Shown: positions 51,565-60,899, counted from the stretch's first letter. The stretch is 64,000 bases of DNA from Alphaproteobacteria bacterium (GCA_028277405.1 JANQGH010000032.1:1-64000); one strand, 5' to 3'. A program made the numbers and translations. Notes: generated by a model from the sequence alone, not told the origin.

Positions 51565-52596
51565 TCAGCCGAGCGCGACGGGCTGGCCGGTCGCGGCGGA
51601 GGTTTCGATCGCCGTCAGCACCCGGGTCGCCGCCAAGCCGTCCTCGACCGAGGCCAGAACCGGGGCGCCGTCCAGAACCGCGTCGGCAAAGCGCGCGATC
51701 GCCTCTTCAACAAAGCCGCCGGGGCGCCCGCCGCCCGTGGGGGTCAGGCCAAAGAGATCCCGGTACCGCAGGCCCGCACCATCGAGTTTCCGATAGGCGC
51801 CGTTGTGGGAGGAGTCGAGCTGAAGCTGTCCCTTGTCGCCGACTAGTTCGACGCGGAAATCGAAGATCTGGGGGTTGTCGTCGGACAGAATCCAACTGTT
51901 TTCCAGCGTCACCTTGGCCCCTCGCGAAAACTCCAGGATTGCCAGGTGCACATCCTCCGTATCGACGCCGCTGGCGGCCAGGATACCCGTTGACGAGACG
52001 GCGAAAACCCGCTCCACCTCGTCGGCCAGCATGAAGCGCAGCACGTCCACCGCATGGCTGCCCAAAAACCACAGGGCCGAGGACTTGTCCGACCAGCTCA
52101 GCATCTCCAACGGCACGAACTTGGTGTTCGAGAGCCGCGCCGCGCCGTGGATCGGGGCGCCGATGGCGCCGGCCTCGATGTCCTCGCGGGCTGCGGCGAA
52201 GACCGGATTCGCCCGGTTGTGGAAATCGACCATGACCACGCGGTCCGACGCGGACGCCGCCCGTTGGATCGCCTCCGCCTCTTCATCGGTCTTGGCCAGC
52301 GGCTTTTCGGTCAGCACATGTTTGCCGGCATCCAGGGCATCCAGGATGATCTGGGTATGGGTGTAGTCCGGCGTGGCGACCGATACGGCATCGATCCTGG
52401 GATCGTCCAGCAGCGCGCGGTGATCGGTAAAGACGGATCCGACACCGTGGGACGCGGCGAGCGCTTCCGCCCGCCCCGCGTCAAGGTCGCAGACCGCCAG
52501 CAGTTGCGTACGGGGCAGCGCCTTGAAGACCTTGGCGTGATGGCCGCCCCACTGACCGCCGCCGATAACCCCTATTCCAAGATCCGGTTGTGACAC
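51565..52596 (-). CDS. Gfo/Idh/MocA family NAD(P)-dependent oxidoreductase
   Basis: 343 residues. Rossmann motif GVIGGGQWGGHHAKVF, the SVATPDYTH segment, and the family motif TEKPLAKT with the catalytic lysine; WFLGSHAVDVLRFML carries the active-site histidine. Embedded between permease and ATPase genes of a sugar importer, it probably oxidises the imported sugar or a close derivative. Third Gfo/Idh gene in the window. Confidence 0.93.
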   Translation of the reverse strand: MSQPDLGIGVIGGGQWGGHHAKVFKALPRTQLLAVCDLDAGRAEALAASHGVGSVFTDHRALLDDPRIDAVSVATPDYTHTQIILDALDAGKHVLTEKPLAKTDEEAEAIQRAASASDRVVMVDFHNRANPVFAAAREDIEAGAIGAPIHGAARLSNTKFVPLEMLSWSDKSSALWFLGSHAVDVLRFMLADEVERVFAVSSTGILAASGVDTEDVHLAILEFSRGAKVTLENSWILSDDNPQIFDFRVELVGDKGQLQLDSSHNGAYRKLDGAGLRYRDLFGLTPTGGGRPGGFVEEAIARFADAVLDGAPVLASVEDGLAATRVLTAIETSAATGQPVALG

Positions 52597-52599
52597 ACT

Positions 52600-53433
52600 T
52601 CATCCTTTCACTGCGCCGAAGGTGAGCCCTCGGACCACGTATCTGTCGAAGACGAGAAAAATCAGCATGGGCGGCACCATGGCGACGACGGCCGCCGAGG
52701 CGATGAAACTCCAGGTCACCCCGGTCGAGGCGAAATAGTTCAGCGTGCCGATCGGCAGCGTCGCGGTCTGCTGCGACGAGAGCACCAGGGGGAAGGCCGC
52801 ATTGTTCCAGGCGAACACGAAGGCAAACATCGAGGTCACGATCAGGCCCGGACGCACCAGCGGCAGCGTGATCCGCAGCATGATCACATACCAGGCGGCG
52901 CCGTCGACCCGCGCGGCCTCCTCCAACTCCCTCGGCACCTCGTCGATGAAGCTTTTCATCAGCCAGACCGAGAACGGAATGATCAGCGTCTGAAGAACCA
53001 GGATCATCGACAGGTAGGTTCCCGACAGGCCGATCTGCGTCATCAGCACGAAGTACGGGATCAGGAACGCGATCGGCGGCGCCATCAGCAGGCCGAGATA
53101 CCAAAGCATGATGAACTTCTTGGATTTCATCCGATAGCGCGACAGCGCATAGGCGGCCGGGACCGAGAACGGCAGGTTGAGCAGCACCGCGCCCAAGGCC
53201 ACGATCAGGCTGTTTCTTGCCTGCCTGGCGTTCGCACCCGGATCGACCAGCGTATGCCGGATCGCATCCGCCGTCGGCTCGAAGAACAGCACCGGCGGCA
53301 TGGTGAACGCCGTGCCGGGTGGCCGGATGGCAAGCAGGATGAACCAGATGATCGGCCCGATGAAGAACAGCATCAGCAGGGCAAGCAAGGCGTAGATCAC
53401 AAGCCGGCGCAGGGGTCTCGGGTGGTGCTCCAT
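52600..53433 (-). CDS. Sugar ABC transporter permease (MalG type)
   Basis: 277 residues from ATG 53433, just after the MalF-type stop at 53435. Six membrane segments are expected; the first is LVIYALLALLMLFFIGPIIWF. The ATPase-contact EAA loop reads LEEAARVDGAAWYVIMLRI and LPL follows, as in MalG-type permeases. It pairs with the MalF-type permease. It ends three bases before the Gfo/Idh start. Confidence 0.95.
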   Translation of the reverse strand: MEHHPRPLRRLVIYALLALLMLFFIGPIIWFILLAIRPPGTAFTMPPVLFFEPTADAIRHTLVDPGANARQARNSLIVALGAVLLNLPFSVPAAYALSRYRMKSKKFIMLWYLGLLMAPPIAFLIPYFVLMTQIGLSGTYLSMILVLQTLIIPFSVWLMKSFIDEVPRELEEAARVDGAAWYVIMLRITLPLVRPGLIVTSMFAFVFAWNNAAFPLVLSSQQTATLPIGTLNYFASTGVTWSFIASAAVVAMVPPMLIFLVFDRYVVRGLTFGAVKG

Positions 53434-53434
53434 C

Positions 53435-54355
53435 TCACCACTCCCACTTGCGGAAGGCGAAGAAGATGTAGAGGCCGACAATGGCGTTGACGATGATCAC
53501 CACCAGCCAGGTGGTGGCGCTGGCCATGCCGATGTTGAAGTCGATCAGCCCCTGTTGATAGAGCGTGTAGCCCAGCGTGCGCGACGAGGTGCCGGGACCG
53601 CCGCGCGTGAGGACCAGAACCAGATCGAAGGTATTGAAAAGCTGCATGAAGCGCAGGATCAGGATGATCAGCGCCGTGCGCATGACAAACGGAAACTTGA
53701 TCCGCCAGAACATCACCCAGGCCGAAGCGCCGTCCAATCGCGCCGCCTCCAAAAGGCTGACCGGCACGGACAGCAGCCCGGCATAGAGAATGATCGCGAA
53801 GAACGGCGTCCACTGCCAGACATCGGCGATCAGGATCGCCAACAGCGCAGTGTTGGTGCTGCCCAGGATGCCCTGCGCCGGCAGGTCCAGGCCGATCGAC
53901 GCCATCAGCCAGGTGATGATGCCGCCTTGCGGGTCGTACATATAGCGAAACAGGAACCCCACCACGATGGGCGCGATCGTGGTCGGCATGATCAGGAGCG
54001 CGCGCGCGACGCTCATGCCCCTCAGCCTCGTGCTCAGCAACAGGGCGATGGCCAGCCCGAACGCGAATTCCAAGGCCGTGCCGCTGAATGTGAGCACCAG
54101 CGTGTTGATCAACGAGTTGAGAAAGGCCGGGCTTGCCAGCACCATCTGGTAGTTGGCGAAGCCGACGAAACCCACGGGCGTTGCGCTGGTCTGAAGATTC
54201 CAGAAGTAGAAGCTGTTCTTGAGCGCGAACACCAGCGGGTAGGCGATCAGGCCCAACAGCAGGATGATCGATGGCGCGACCAGCAGGTACGGCAGATACG
54301 CCATCAGTGTCCGCCGCCCGGGAGGCGCGGCCGCGGTGACCTGCATCGTCGCCAT
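53435..54355 (-). CDS. Sugar ABC transporter permease (MalF/UgpA type)
   Basis: 306 residues with six to seven membrane segments, beginning LMAYLPYLLVAPSIILLLGLIAYPL. The EAA loop is LLEAARLDGASAWVMFWRI followed by KFP, the MalF/UgpA form. It overlaps no neighbour but lies 2 bases from the MalG-type start, and starts 80 bases past the binding-protein stop, after a stem-loop. Confidence 0.95.
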   Translation of the reverse strand: MATMQVTAAAPPGRRTLMAYLPYLLVAPSIILLLGLIAYPLVFALKNSFYFWNLQTSATPVGFVGFANYQMVLASPAFLNSLINTLVLTFSGTALEFAFGLAIALLLSTRLRGMSVARALLIMPTTIAPIVVGFLFRYMYDPQGGIITWLMASIGLDLPAQGILGSTNTALLAILIADVWQWTPFFAIILYAGLLSVPVSLLEAARLDGASAWVMFWRIKFPFVMRTALIILILRFMQLFNTFDLVLVLTRGGPGTSSRTLGYTLYQQGLIDFNIGMASATTWLVVIIVNAIVGLYIFFAFRKWEW

Positions 54356-54379
54356 GGTCTACGTTTCTAGCGCCAACTC

Positions 54380-54414
54380 GCGATCCCCAGGGAGAAAGCT
54401 CCTCCGGGGATCGC
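54380..54414 (-). promoter_or_regulatory. Stem-loop between sugar-binding protein and permease genes
   Basis: GCGATCCCC (54380-54388) pairs with GGGGATCGC (54406-54414); the loop can form a second small stem. There is no U-run behind it, so it is more likely an RNA-processing or mRNA-stabilising hairpin that protects the upstream binding-protein message than a terminator. Confidence 0.6.
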
Positions 54415-54434
54415 AAACACTATCAGATCGCGCG

Positions 54435-55898
54435 CTACGCCAGGCGGTTGATCAGTTCGACGGTCGCTTCCGGCGTGTCGTCGAAGCTGGGCAGGCTGTA
54501 CGGGATGAGGAAGTTGCCGCGCAGCGTGTTGAGGAACAGGTCATCCATGGTCGACAGGGCCTCCTCGGCCGTCTGCTGGCCGATCAGAACCTTGTTCAGC
54601 TCAAGCCCCATGATGCCTTCCAGGGTCGTGTAGACCGGCGCCGGCGGCCGGGCGATCTTGCCATTGCCCTGCGCCAGCATCCCCGCCTGGGTGCCGAGAT
54701 AGGGGTAGATCGCGGTGAGATCACTGTCGTCGTAGAGCGACCGTCTGGCGAAGTCCGAGAACTGATAGTTATAGGTATCGACCAGCCCCATGGCCTTCTG
54801 CGTCGCCGCCGAGGTCGACCATTTCAGGAACTCCCAGGCCGCATCGGCCTTCTCCGTCGTCGACGGAATGCCGAAGCTCCAGCCGCCCAGGCTGATCACC
54901 TGCGGTGTCGACCCGGCGACCGGCAAGGGCGCGATGCCGTAATCGTCGGCGACGACCGACGGTTCGCCGGTCATGTAGCCATTGTTCTTGATCAGATAGA
55001 AATACGGCGTCCACCAGTAGAACATGCCGATATCGCCGGTCGAGAACCGGGTGCCGGCATCGAACCAGAGATAGTTGATGGCCTCGGGCGGCGACAGATC
55101 GTAGAGCCGGGCATATTGGTCGACGGCCGCCATCATCTCCGGCGAGTTGATGGTCGGCGTGAAGTCCCATTCCGGACTGGCCGGGAAGTCGGCGAACCAG
55201 CGCGCGCCATAGCTCGCGGCGGCCTGCGTGAACATGTGAACGATCGGCGTCGGCTGGGACCCGCAGATCACGGTGCCGAACATGTCCGTGCCGTTCACGT
55301 TCTGGCCGTTCATGGCCGCGATCGTGTCGGTATAGGCATCCCAGGTCCACGAGCCGGTGGCGTCCGGTATGTCCAGACCGAGCTGATCGGCGACCGATCG
55401 GCGGTACATCACGCCTTGGGCGTAGGCCGCGACCGGCAGTGTCGCCAGATGCCCGCGCCAGGTGTTGAGCGAGTACAGCACCTCCGGCATGAAATCCGTG
55501 ATGTCCAGATCCGCATCGCCGGCGGCAAACTCGTCCAGCGGCCTGATCCAGCCATTGTCGATGTATTGGCCGGTCCACATCTGGTCGACCGTGACCACAT
55601 CCGCGTCGCTCGTGTTGGAAACGAAGGACGTCACCAGCCTGGCCTGCATCGCGTCATAGGACAGCGATTCCAGTTCGACATCGATGCCGGTCTGGTCGGT
55701 GAAGTCGCCGATCACATCGCGCAGGGCGAAGAAGAACGGGTCTTCGACCGAAAGGACGCGGATCGTTGTTGCATTGCCCTGTGCATAGGCGGGCGCCCTG
55801 CCTCCCAGGCCAAGACTATAGGCAGCCGCACCGGCGGTCGTGCCGATCGTGGTCTTCAAGACTTGCCGACGCGACACGCCGCTTGAACGCATTTTCAT
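54435..55898 (-). CDS. Family 1 extracellular sugar-binding protein, Tat-type signal
   Basis: 487 residues with a start preceded by GGAGG. The N-terminus holds a twin-arginine-type signal (SRRQVLKTTIGTTAGAAAY, cleaved after APAYAQ), so export in folded form is likely. The mature part has the family 1 pattern: FTDQTGIDVELESLSYDAMQARLV, DVVTVDQMWTGQYIDNGWIRPLDEF, GSWTWDAYTDTI, and SLGGWSFGIPSTTEKADAAWEFLKW. It delivers a sugar or oligosaccharide to the MalF/MalG-type permeases. First gene of the minus operon, divergent from the ROK regulator. Confidence 0.94.
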   Translation of the reverse strand: MKMRSSGVSRRQVLKTTIGTTAGAAAYSLGLGGRAPAYAQGNATTIRVLSVEDPFFFALRDVIGDFTDQTGIDVELESLSYDAMQARLVTSFVSNTSDADVVTVDQMWTGQYIDNGWIRPLDEFAAGDADLDITDFMPEVLYSLNTWRGHLATLPVAAYAQGVMYRRSVADQLGLDIPDATGSWTWDAYTDTIAAMNGQNVNGTDMFGTVICGSQPTPIVHMFTQAAASYGARWFADFPASPEWDFTPTINSPEMMAAVDQYARLYDLSPPEAINYLWFDAGTRFSTGDIGMFYWWTPYFYLIKNNGYMTGEPSVVADDYGIAPLPVAGSTPQVISLGGWSFGIPSTTEKADAAWEFLKWSTSAATQKAMGLVDTYNYQFSDFARRSLYDDSDLTAIYPYLGTQAGMLAQGNGKIARPPAPVYTTLEGIMGLELNKVLIGQQTAEEALSTMDDLFLNTLRGNFLIPYSLPSFDDTPEATVELINRLA

Positions 55899-55972
55899 GG
55901 GTGTACCTCCGTTGCATGACCTTGCCGGCCGCTTACGGGGGCATGAAGACCGTCTCCCGCCCCGGCGGCTTC

Positions 55973-56013
55973 ACTTATTTGTTTGTGAGTCGCACATACT
56001 TATTTCTTTGTCA
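55973..56013. promoter_or_regulatory. Imperfect direct repeats in the ROK/sugar-ABC divergent promoter
   Basis: ACTTATTTGTTTGTGA (55973-55988) and ACTTATTTCTTTGTCA (55998-56013) are 16-base direct repeats with two differences, starting 25 bases apart. They lie in an AT-rich island between the binding-protein gene and the ROK gene. The TTATTT core is also part of NagC/Mlc operators, so the ROK protein is the likely binder; this is inference. Confidence 0.45.
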
Positions 56014-56100
56014 ATTCGCTTGCCTGGGGCCAAGTTGGTTTGATGGTTGCGACAGCGGCGCCAGGAATGAGAATCGAGGTGCTGGAGAGCACTGGAGCGG

Positions 56101-57369
56101 ATGATTGTAAGAACACGTAGAACACCCGATACACAGATGACCCGGCGGGCCGGCCCTGTTGGGGCGGCATCGCACGGCCCCTCGCCCCACAAGGATACGT
56201 TCGATCTGGTCTCCGCCTCGCGGATCGGCGAGGCTAACAAGCGGCGGGTCTTGCAGACCCTTTTTGATCTCGGGCCGACAAGTCGGGCCGATCTCGCCCG
56301 CCTGTCGGGAACCAACCGCACGACGATTTCCGGCATCGTGCAGCCCCTGCTCGACAACGGTCTTTTGGTGGAGGAAGCGCCCAGAGAGCACAAATCGGTC
56401 GGCAAGCCGCCGCGCCCGCTATGGTTTTCGCCGGATGCGGCGCCCGTGTGCGCGGTTACCCTGATGCCCAATCGCGTGCAGTCGGCCATGGTCTCGATCA
56501 CCGGGGAAATTCAGCAGGTCAAGGAAGTGAAGACCTATGGCAAGGATACCTCGCGAGAGGAGTTCATAACCGCGCTTAAGACTTGCATTGGCGCTTCCCT
56601 CGCCTCCGCGGCTCGCCAACCGTTGGGGATCGGTATTGCGGTCGGCGGCATGGTCGACATGGCGCAGGGCGATATTGTCGCCATGAATCTCGCCCCGGCA
56701 CTGTCGGGCCTGGAACTTGCCCGCCTGATCGAAAACGCGTTCGACCTGCCCACGATCATCGATCACCACCCCCGCGCCATCCTGCTGGGCGAGCGATGGT
56801 TCGGACAGGGCCGCGGCCTGAAGAACTTCGCGGTCATCTACACCGGCGAAGTGTTGGGCTGCGCCCTTTATCTCAACGACGAGCTGTTCCGGGGGCCGCT
56901 CGGCTCCGGCGGCGAGCTGGGCCACATCATCGTGGATATGGACGGCGCGCAATGCACCTGCGGCAAGCATGGCTGTTGGGAGACGATCGCGACCCTGCCC
57001 TGGCTTCGCCAAACGGCGGCGGCAATGGGTATCCCCGATGCTGACCGTCTCGACACGCAAAGGCTGTGCGAACTGGCTGAGGAAGGCGACCCGTCGGCCA
57101 CCGAATTGATGAACCGATATGCCCGAAACCTCGCGGTCGGGATCGCCAATCTTCAAACCCTGCTGATGCCGAGCGACTTCATCCTCTATGGCGACATCAT
57201 AAACGGCAGCGTCCGTCTACACGATCGGATCGAAGCCGACGTGAAGCTGTTATCCCCCCGGCATCCCGGCGGCAAACGGCATGTCGTTTGCGGATCTGAA
57301 GAGGAAAAAACGACGCTTCGAGGTGCTGCCGGCCTGGTGATCTCCAAACAGCTTCAGATCAAGTATTAG
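56101..57369 (+). CDS. ROK-family transcriptional regulator (NagC/Mlc/XylR type)
   Basis: 422 residues. An N-terminal winged helix (residues about 45-105: RRVLQTLFDLGPTSRADLARLSG, then TTISGIVQPLLDNGLL) precedes a ROK kinase-like domain. The ROK zinc motif is present as CTCGKHGCWE, and the sugar-binding GGELGHIIVD segment is intact. The ATP-binding glycine region is weak, as expected for a regulator. It probably controls the divergent sugar ABC operon in response to the free sugar. Its 3' end overlaps the convergent XRE-cupin gene by 11 bases. Confidence 0.93.
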   Translation: MIVRTRRTPDTQMTRRAGPVGAASHGPSPHKDTFDLVSASRIGEANKRRVLQTLFDLGPTSRADLARLSGTNRTTISGIVQPLLDNGLLVEEAPREHKSVGKPPRPLWFSPDAAPVCAVTLMPNRVQSAMVSITGEIQQVKEVKTYGKDTSREEFITALKTCIGASLASAARQPLGIGIAVGGMVDMAQGDIVAMNLAPALSGLELARLIENAFDLPTIIDHHPRAILLGERWFGQGRGLKNFAVIYTGEVLGCALYLNDELFRGPLGSGGELGHIIVDMDGAQCTCGKHGCWETIATLPWLRQTAAAMGIPDADRLDTQRLCELAEEGDPSATELMNRYARNLAVGIANLQTLLMPSDFILYGDIINGSVRLHDRIEADVKLLSPRHPGGKRHVVCGSEEEKTTLRGAAGLVISKQLQIKY

Positions 57370-58003
57370 CCGCCCGGCCGTCGAGTTTCTGGAAAAGGTC
57401 GGTTGCGCGCTGCGGCCCGGCGCAGACGACCAGAATACGGGCGTCACCAGGGCCGTTGGGCAGATAGAGATGCGGCCGACCGCTGTCGAAATAGGCATTC
57501 TCGCCCTCCGACAATATCAGCGGCTCATGTCCCTTGAAGAGGATTCGCACCTCGCCTCGAAGCACATGCACGAACTCCTGACCTTCGTGGGCGATGTACT
57601 GGTCCAGGTTGCGGCTGCGGCTTGCGGTCAGCGTGGCAAGAACCGGAACCATCGATTTGCCGAAGACCTCCGGAAACAGCATCTCCAGATCGTAATTGTC
57701 GGTCGCGTGCGGTACGAATTCGCCGCCCCGCGCGGCCTTGACCAGCCCCGTCTCCATCCGCTCGCCTTCAGCGAACAGCGCGCCGATATCCAGGCCCAGA
57801 CAATCGGCCAACTGACTGAAACGGTCATAGCCCAAGGACGACAGTCCGCGTTCGACTTTCGACAGCGTACCGATGGAGATGCCGGAACGCTCCGCGACCT
57901 CAGCGAGCGTCAGAAGCTGCTCCCGACGAATCGCCCTGAGGCGCTCGCCCATACGGTTGCGCCAGCGCACCGGGTCCTCGCGGGCAATCGCTTCGCTGCT
58001 CAT
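57359..58003 (-). CDS. XRE-cupin transcriptional regulator
   Basis: 214 residues. Residues about 18-80 are an XRE-type helix-turn-helix (RLRAIRREQLLTLAEVAERS, SIGTLSKVERGLSS, LADCLGLDIGALF). Residues about 125-205 are a cupin with EGQEFVHVLRGEVRILFKG and LSEGENAYFDSGRPHLY, the two cupin motifs. XRE-cupin proteins (PuuR-like) commonly sense amino acids or polyamines. It is divergent from the FAD amino-acid oxidoreductase gene and probably regulates it and the following peptidase genes. Confidence 0.92.
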   Translation of the reverse strand: MSSEAIAREDPVRWRNRMGERLRAIRREQLLTLAEVAERSGISIGTLSKVERGLSSLGYDRFSQLADCLGLDIGALFAEGERMETGLVKAARGGEFVPHATDNYDLEMLFPEVFGKSMVPVLATLTASRSRNLDQYIAHEGQEFVHVLRGEVRILFKGHEPLILSEGENAYFDSGRPHLYLPNGPGDARILVVCAGPQRATDLFQKLDGRAANT

Positions 58004-58064
58004 GGAACCATGCTAATGCCCCGTTGAACCCATTTCCACCCGCTTCACCCAGGTTTGTTTTCTT

Positions 58065-58074
58065 ATTCGAAAAA
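58065..58074 (+). promoter_or_regulatory. ATTCGAAAAA motif, copy 1
   Basis: ATTCGAAAAA upstream of the FAD oxidoreductase, in the XRE-cupin divergent spacer; with flanks it forms TTTTC-N6-GAAAA. Related copies ATACGAAAAA (59336) and ATTCGAAAAA (62461) precede the next two transcription-unit starts on the same strand. Confidence 0.35.
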
Positions 58075-58133
58075 GGCTGATAAGGAGGAGCCGGAGGTCT
58101 CCATAGCTCGGGCCCGTTATTCACTATCGAGGC

Positions 58134-59279
58134 ATGTCGGTGACAGACTGCGAAATTGCCGTTGTCGGAGGCGGCATCGCCGGCGCATCCATCGCCAGCG
58201 CTTTGGTAGAACACCTGGCGGCGGGCGCGGTCTGCGTTCTGGAGATGGAGGATAGTCCCGGCTATCACACGACCGGACGTTCCGCAGCGCTGTTTTCGAA
58301 AACGTATGGGCCCGCGCCGGTTCGCGCCCTGTCACGCGCGTCCGAGCACTTTTTCAAACACCCCCCGGACGGGTTTTCCGACTATCCGCTGCTCGCTCCG
58401 CGAGGAATGCTGGTCACCGCTCGGCAGGATCAGGAAGACGCCTTGTCGCGAATGGTCGAAGAGCTGGCGCCTTCGGAACATGTCCAAGTGATTACGGAGC
58501 CGCAGGCGCGCCAGCTTTGCCCGCTCCTGCGCCGGGGATATGCGACGCGGTTCCTGTGGGATGATCACGCGCAGGACATCGACGTCCACGCGCTTCACCA
58601 GGGTTTTCTGCGCCGCGTCCGCGCCTGCGGCGGCTCGCTCTGGTGCAATGCCGAGGTGACCGCCATCGCGCGCGATGGCCATGGCTGGCAGATCGAGACG
58701 ACCGCCGGCGATGTGCGGGCCGGCCTTATCGTCAATGCGGCGGGAGCGTGGGCCGATGAGATTGCGCGACTGGCTGGCGCTGTGCCCGTCGGTCTCCGGC
58801 CTTTGCGGCGTTCGGCCGCCATCATCCGCGCGCCGGCCGGCATCGACCTGTCGGCGATGCGCATGGTCATTGACGTCGAAGAGCAGTTTTACCTTAAGCC
58901 GGAAGCGGGAACGCTGCTGATCTCACCGGCCGACGAAACCCTGTCGGAACCCTGCGACGCACAGCCGGACGAACTCGACATCGCCCTCTCGGTCGACCGC
59001 ATCGAACGTGCCTTCGAACTGCGGGTACGGCGGATCGAGCGGAAGTGGGCCGGCTTGCGCAGCTTCGTGGCGGACGGCGTCCCCGTTGCGGGGTTCGATC
59101 CCGAGATCGACGGCTTTTTCTGGCTCGCCGGTCAGGGCGGATACGGAATCCAGACCGCTCCGGCCCTTGGTCAGTTGGCTGCGGCGCTCGTCCTGGGACA
59201 TCCGCCGGCATCAGATTTCACCGACAACGGCGTCATTGAGACCGATTTTTCGCCCGGTAGATTGTCACGGGCGATGTGA
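58134..59279 (+). CDS. FAD-dependent amino-acid-type oxidoreductase (DAO/DadA-like fold)
   Basis: 381 residues. The FAD dinucleotide-binding motif IAVVGGGIAGASIASAL is at the N-terminus, followed by the GYHTTGRSAALF segment of DAO-type flavoproteins. The C-terminal FAD contact GFFWLAGQGGYGIQTAP is the glycine-rich strand typical of the family. It would oxidise an amine or D-amino acid to an imino acid, giving electrons to oxygen or the respiratory chain. Placement between an XRE-cupin regulator and M81/D-aminopeptidase genes supports a D-amino acid or related amine as substrate. Confidence 0.88.
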   Translation: MSVTDCEIAVVGGGIAGASIASALVEHLAAGAVCVLEMEDSPGYHTTGRSAALFSKTYGPAPVRALSRASEHFFKHPPDGFSDYPLLAPRGMLVTARQDQEDALSRMVEELAPSEHVQVITEPQARQLCPLLRRGYATRFLWDDHAQDIDVHALHQGFLRRVRACGGSLWCNAEVTAIARDGHGWQIETTAGDVRAGLIVNAAGAWADEIARLAGAVPVGLRPLRRSAAIIRAPAGIDLSAMRMVIDVEEQFYLKPEAGTLLISPADETLSEPCDAQPDELDIALSVDRIERAFELRVRRIERKWAGLRSFVADGVPVAGFDPEIDGFFWLAGQGGYGIQTAPALGQLAAALVLGHPPASDFTDNGVIETDFSPGRLSRAM

Positions 59280-59335
59280 CGGCCGCTGCCTGAATGCCGG
59301 CAGGCCACGGAACCCCGACTTTTAGGAATTTCACA

Positions 59336-59345
59336 ATACGAAAAA
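59336..59345 (+). promoter_or_regulatory. ATACGAAAAA motif, copy 2
   Basis: In the 159-base spacer before the M81/D-aminopeptidase pair; flanked to form TTTC-N7-GAAA, and the wider GAATTT...AAATTC inverted repeat spans it. Confidence 0.3.
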
Positions 59346-59438
59346 ATTCGGTTGCAGTTTTCTATACCGCGCATCAGTTTCATCCTAGCGCGGCGGCGAT
59401 GGCGCGTGATTGCCGGAAACGGGGGGGACCGGAAAAAC

Positions 59439-60899
59439 ATGGCGTTGTTCATTGCTGGTTTTGCGACCGAGTCGAACACCTTTTCACCGCTCCCAACCGG
59501 TTCGGCGAGTTTCTATGGCGAGACCTTTCGCCGTCGCGATGCCAGTCTGGACGAGACCGCGCCGTGGACGGCCGCTCAGCGTGTCTGGCGTCAGCGCGCC
59601 GCTGCCGAAGGCATGGATGTCGTGGAGAGTGTCAGCGCGTTCGCCCAGCCGGCCGGGCGCACGGTCCGCGCTGTCTACGAAGAACTGCGTGCCACCGTCC
59701 TTGCCGATCTTCAGGCGGCGATGCCTGTGGATGCCGTGTGCCTGGCGCTTCACGGTGCCATGGCGGCCGAGGGCTACGATGATTGCGAAGGCGACCTGAT
59801 TGCCGCGATCCGGGCGATGGTCGGCCCCGATGTGCCCATCGGCGTGGAACTGGATCTGCACTGCCATCTCACCGAGAAGATGGTCGAAAACGCGACCGTG
59901 ATCGTGACGTACAAGGAGTATCCGCACACCGATATCGCCGATCGCGCCGGCGAGATCTTCGACCTCGTCATCGGCGTCGCGCGCGGGCAGATCCGACCGG
60001 TCATGGCGCTGCACGATCTGCGGATGATCGGGGTCTGGCGCACCAGTGCGCCTCCCATGCGCCGGTTCGTGGAGCGCATGCAGGCGCTTGAGGGCGAGGA
60101 CAGCATCCTATCGGTCTCCTTCGGGCACGGCTTCCCGTGGGCCGACGTCGCCGATGTCGGGGCCAGGATGCTGGTCATTGCCGATGGCGACACGGAACGC
60201 GCCGCCGCGGTCGCGCGCACGCTTGGCGACGAAATCTGGCGGATGCGCGACGAGGTCGCCACATCCTACCTCAGCCCGGATGCGGCGATCGATCAGGCAC
60301 TTGCAGTACCCCGGGGACCGGTGGTGATCGCCGATGTCGCCGACAATGCGGGCGGCGGCGCGCCGAGCGACAGTTCCTTCGTGCTTGAAAGCCTCGTCGA
60401 ACGCGGCGTCGACGGCGCGGTGCTCGGCTATATATGGGATCCGCTGTCGGTCTCGCTTTGCCGTGAAGCCGGCGAAGGCGCGAAGCTGGATTTGCGCCTT
60501 TGCGGCAAGCTCGGCCCGGCCTCCGGCCAGCCGATCGACCTTGCCGTCGAGGTTCGGCGCCTGGCGGCCAACCATGGGCAGACAGGGCTTGGCAAGACCC
60601 CCTCTCCGTTGGGCGACAGCGCCTGGGTTCGCGCTGGCGGTATCGACCTCGTCCTGACAAGCCTGCGCGCTCAGCCCTTCTATCCCGACGGCTTTACCGA
60701 TCTCGGCATAACCCTCCACGACAAGCGGATCATCGTCGTTAAGTCGATGCAGCACTTCATGGCGGGGTTCGGGGCACTTGCGTCGGACGTGCTGTATGTC
60801 ACGACGCCGGGCGCCATTCCGCCCGAATTCGACGGCCTGCCCTACACCAAGCGTTCCGGGCCGTTCTGGCCGAAAGTTGCCGACCCTTTCGCCGCTTGA
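59439..60899 (+). CDS. M81 family metallopeptidase (MlrC-like), paralogue 3
   Basis: 486 residues from ATG 59439 (in-frame upstream codons back to 59352 lack the family start IAGFATESNTFSP). Metal motif ELDLHCHLTEKM, with the second histidine in KEYPHTD 24 residues after the aspartate; VADVADNAGGGAPSDSS and IVVKSMQHFMAGF complete the family pattern. It is co-transcribed with a D-aminopeptidase-like gene and follows an FAD oxidoreductase, so an amide bond beside a D- or beta-amino acid is a reasonable substrate guess. Confidence 0.93.
   Translation: MALFIAGFATESNTFSPLPTGSASFYGETFRRRDASLDETAPWTAAQRVWRQRAAAEGMDVVESVSAFAQPAGRTVRAVYEELRATVLADLQAAMPVDAVCLALHGAMAAEGYDDCEGDLIAAIRAMVGPDVPIGVELDLHCHLTEKMVENATVIVTYKEYPHTDIADRAGEIFDLVIGVARGQIRPVMALHDLRMIGVWRTSAPPMRRFVERMQALEGEDSILSVSFGHGFPWADVADVGARMLVIADGDTERAAAVARTLGDEIWRMRDEVATSYLSPDAAIDQALAVPRGPVVIADVADNAGGGAPSDSSFVLESLVERGVDGAVLGYIWDPLSVSLCREAGEGAKLDLRLCGKLGPASGQPIDLAVEVRRLAANHGQTGLGKTPSPLGDSAWVRAGGIDLVLTSLRAQPFYPDGFTDLGITLHDKRIIVVKSMQHFMAGFGALASDVLYVTTPGAIPPEFDGLPYTKRSGPFWPKVADPFAA

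Noticed and set aside
54264..55886. Plus-strand open frame of 540 codons
   Set aside because: Antisense to the family 1 binding protein and extends into the permease; composition (Arg, Gln, His rich) is that of a shadow frame.
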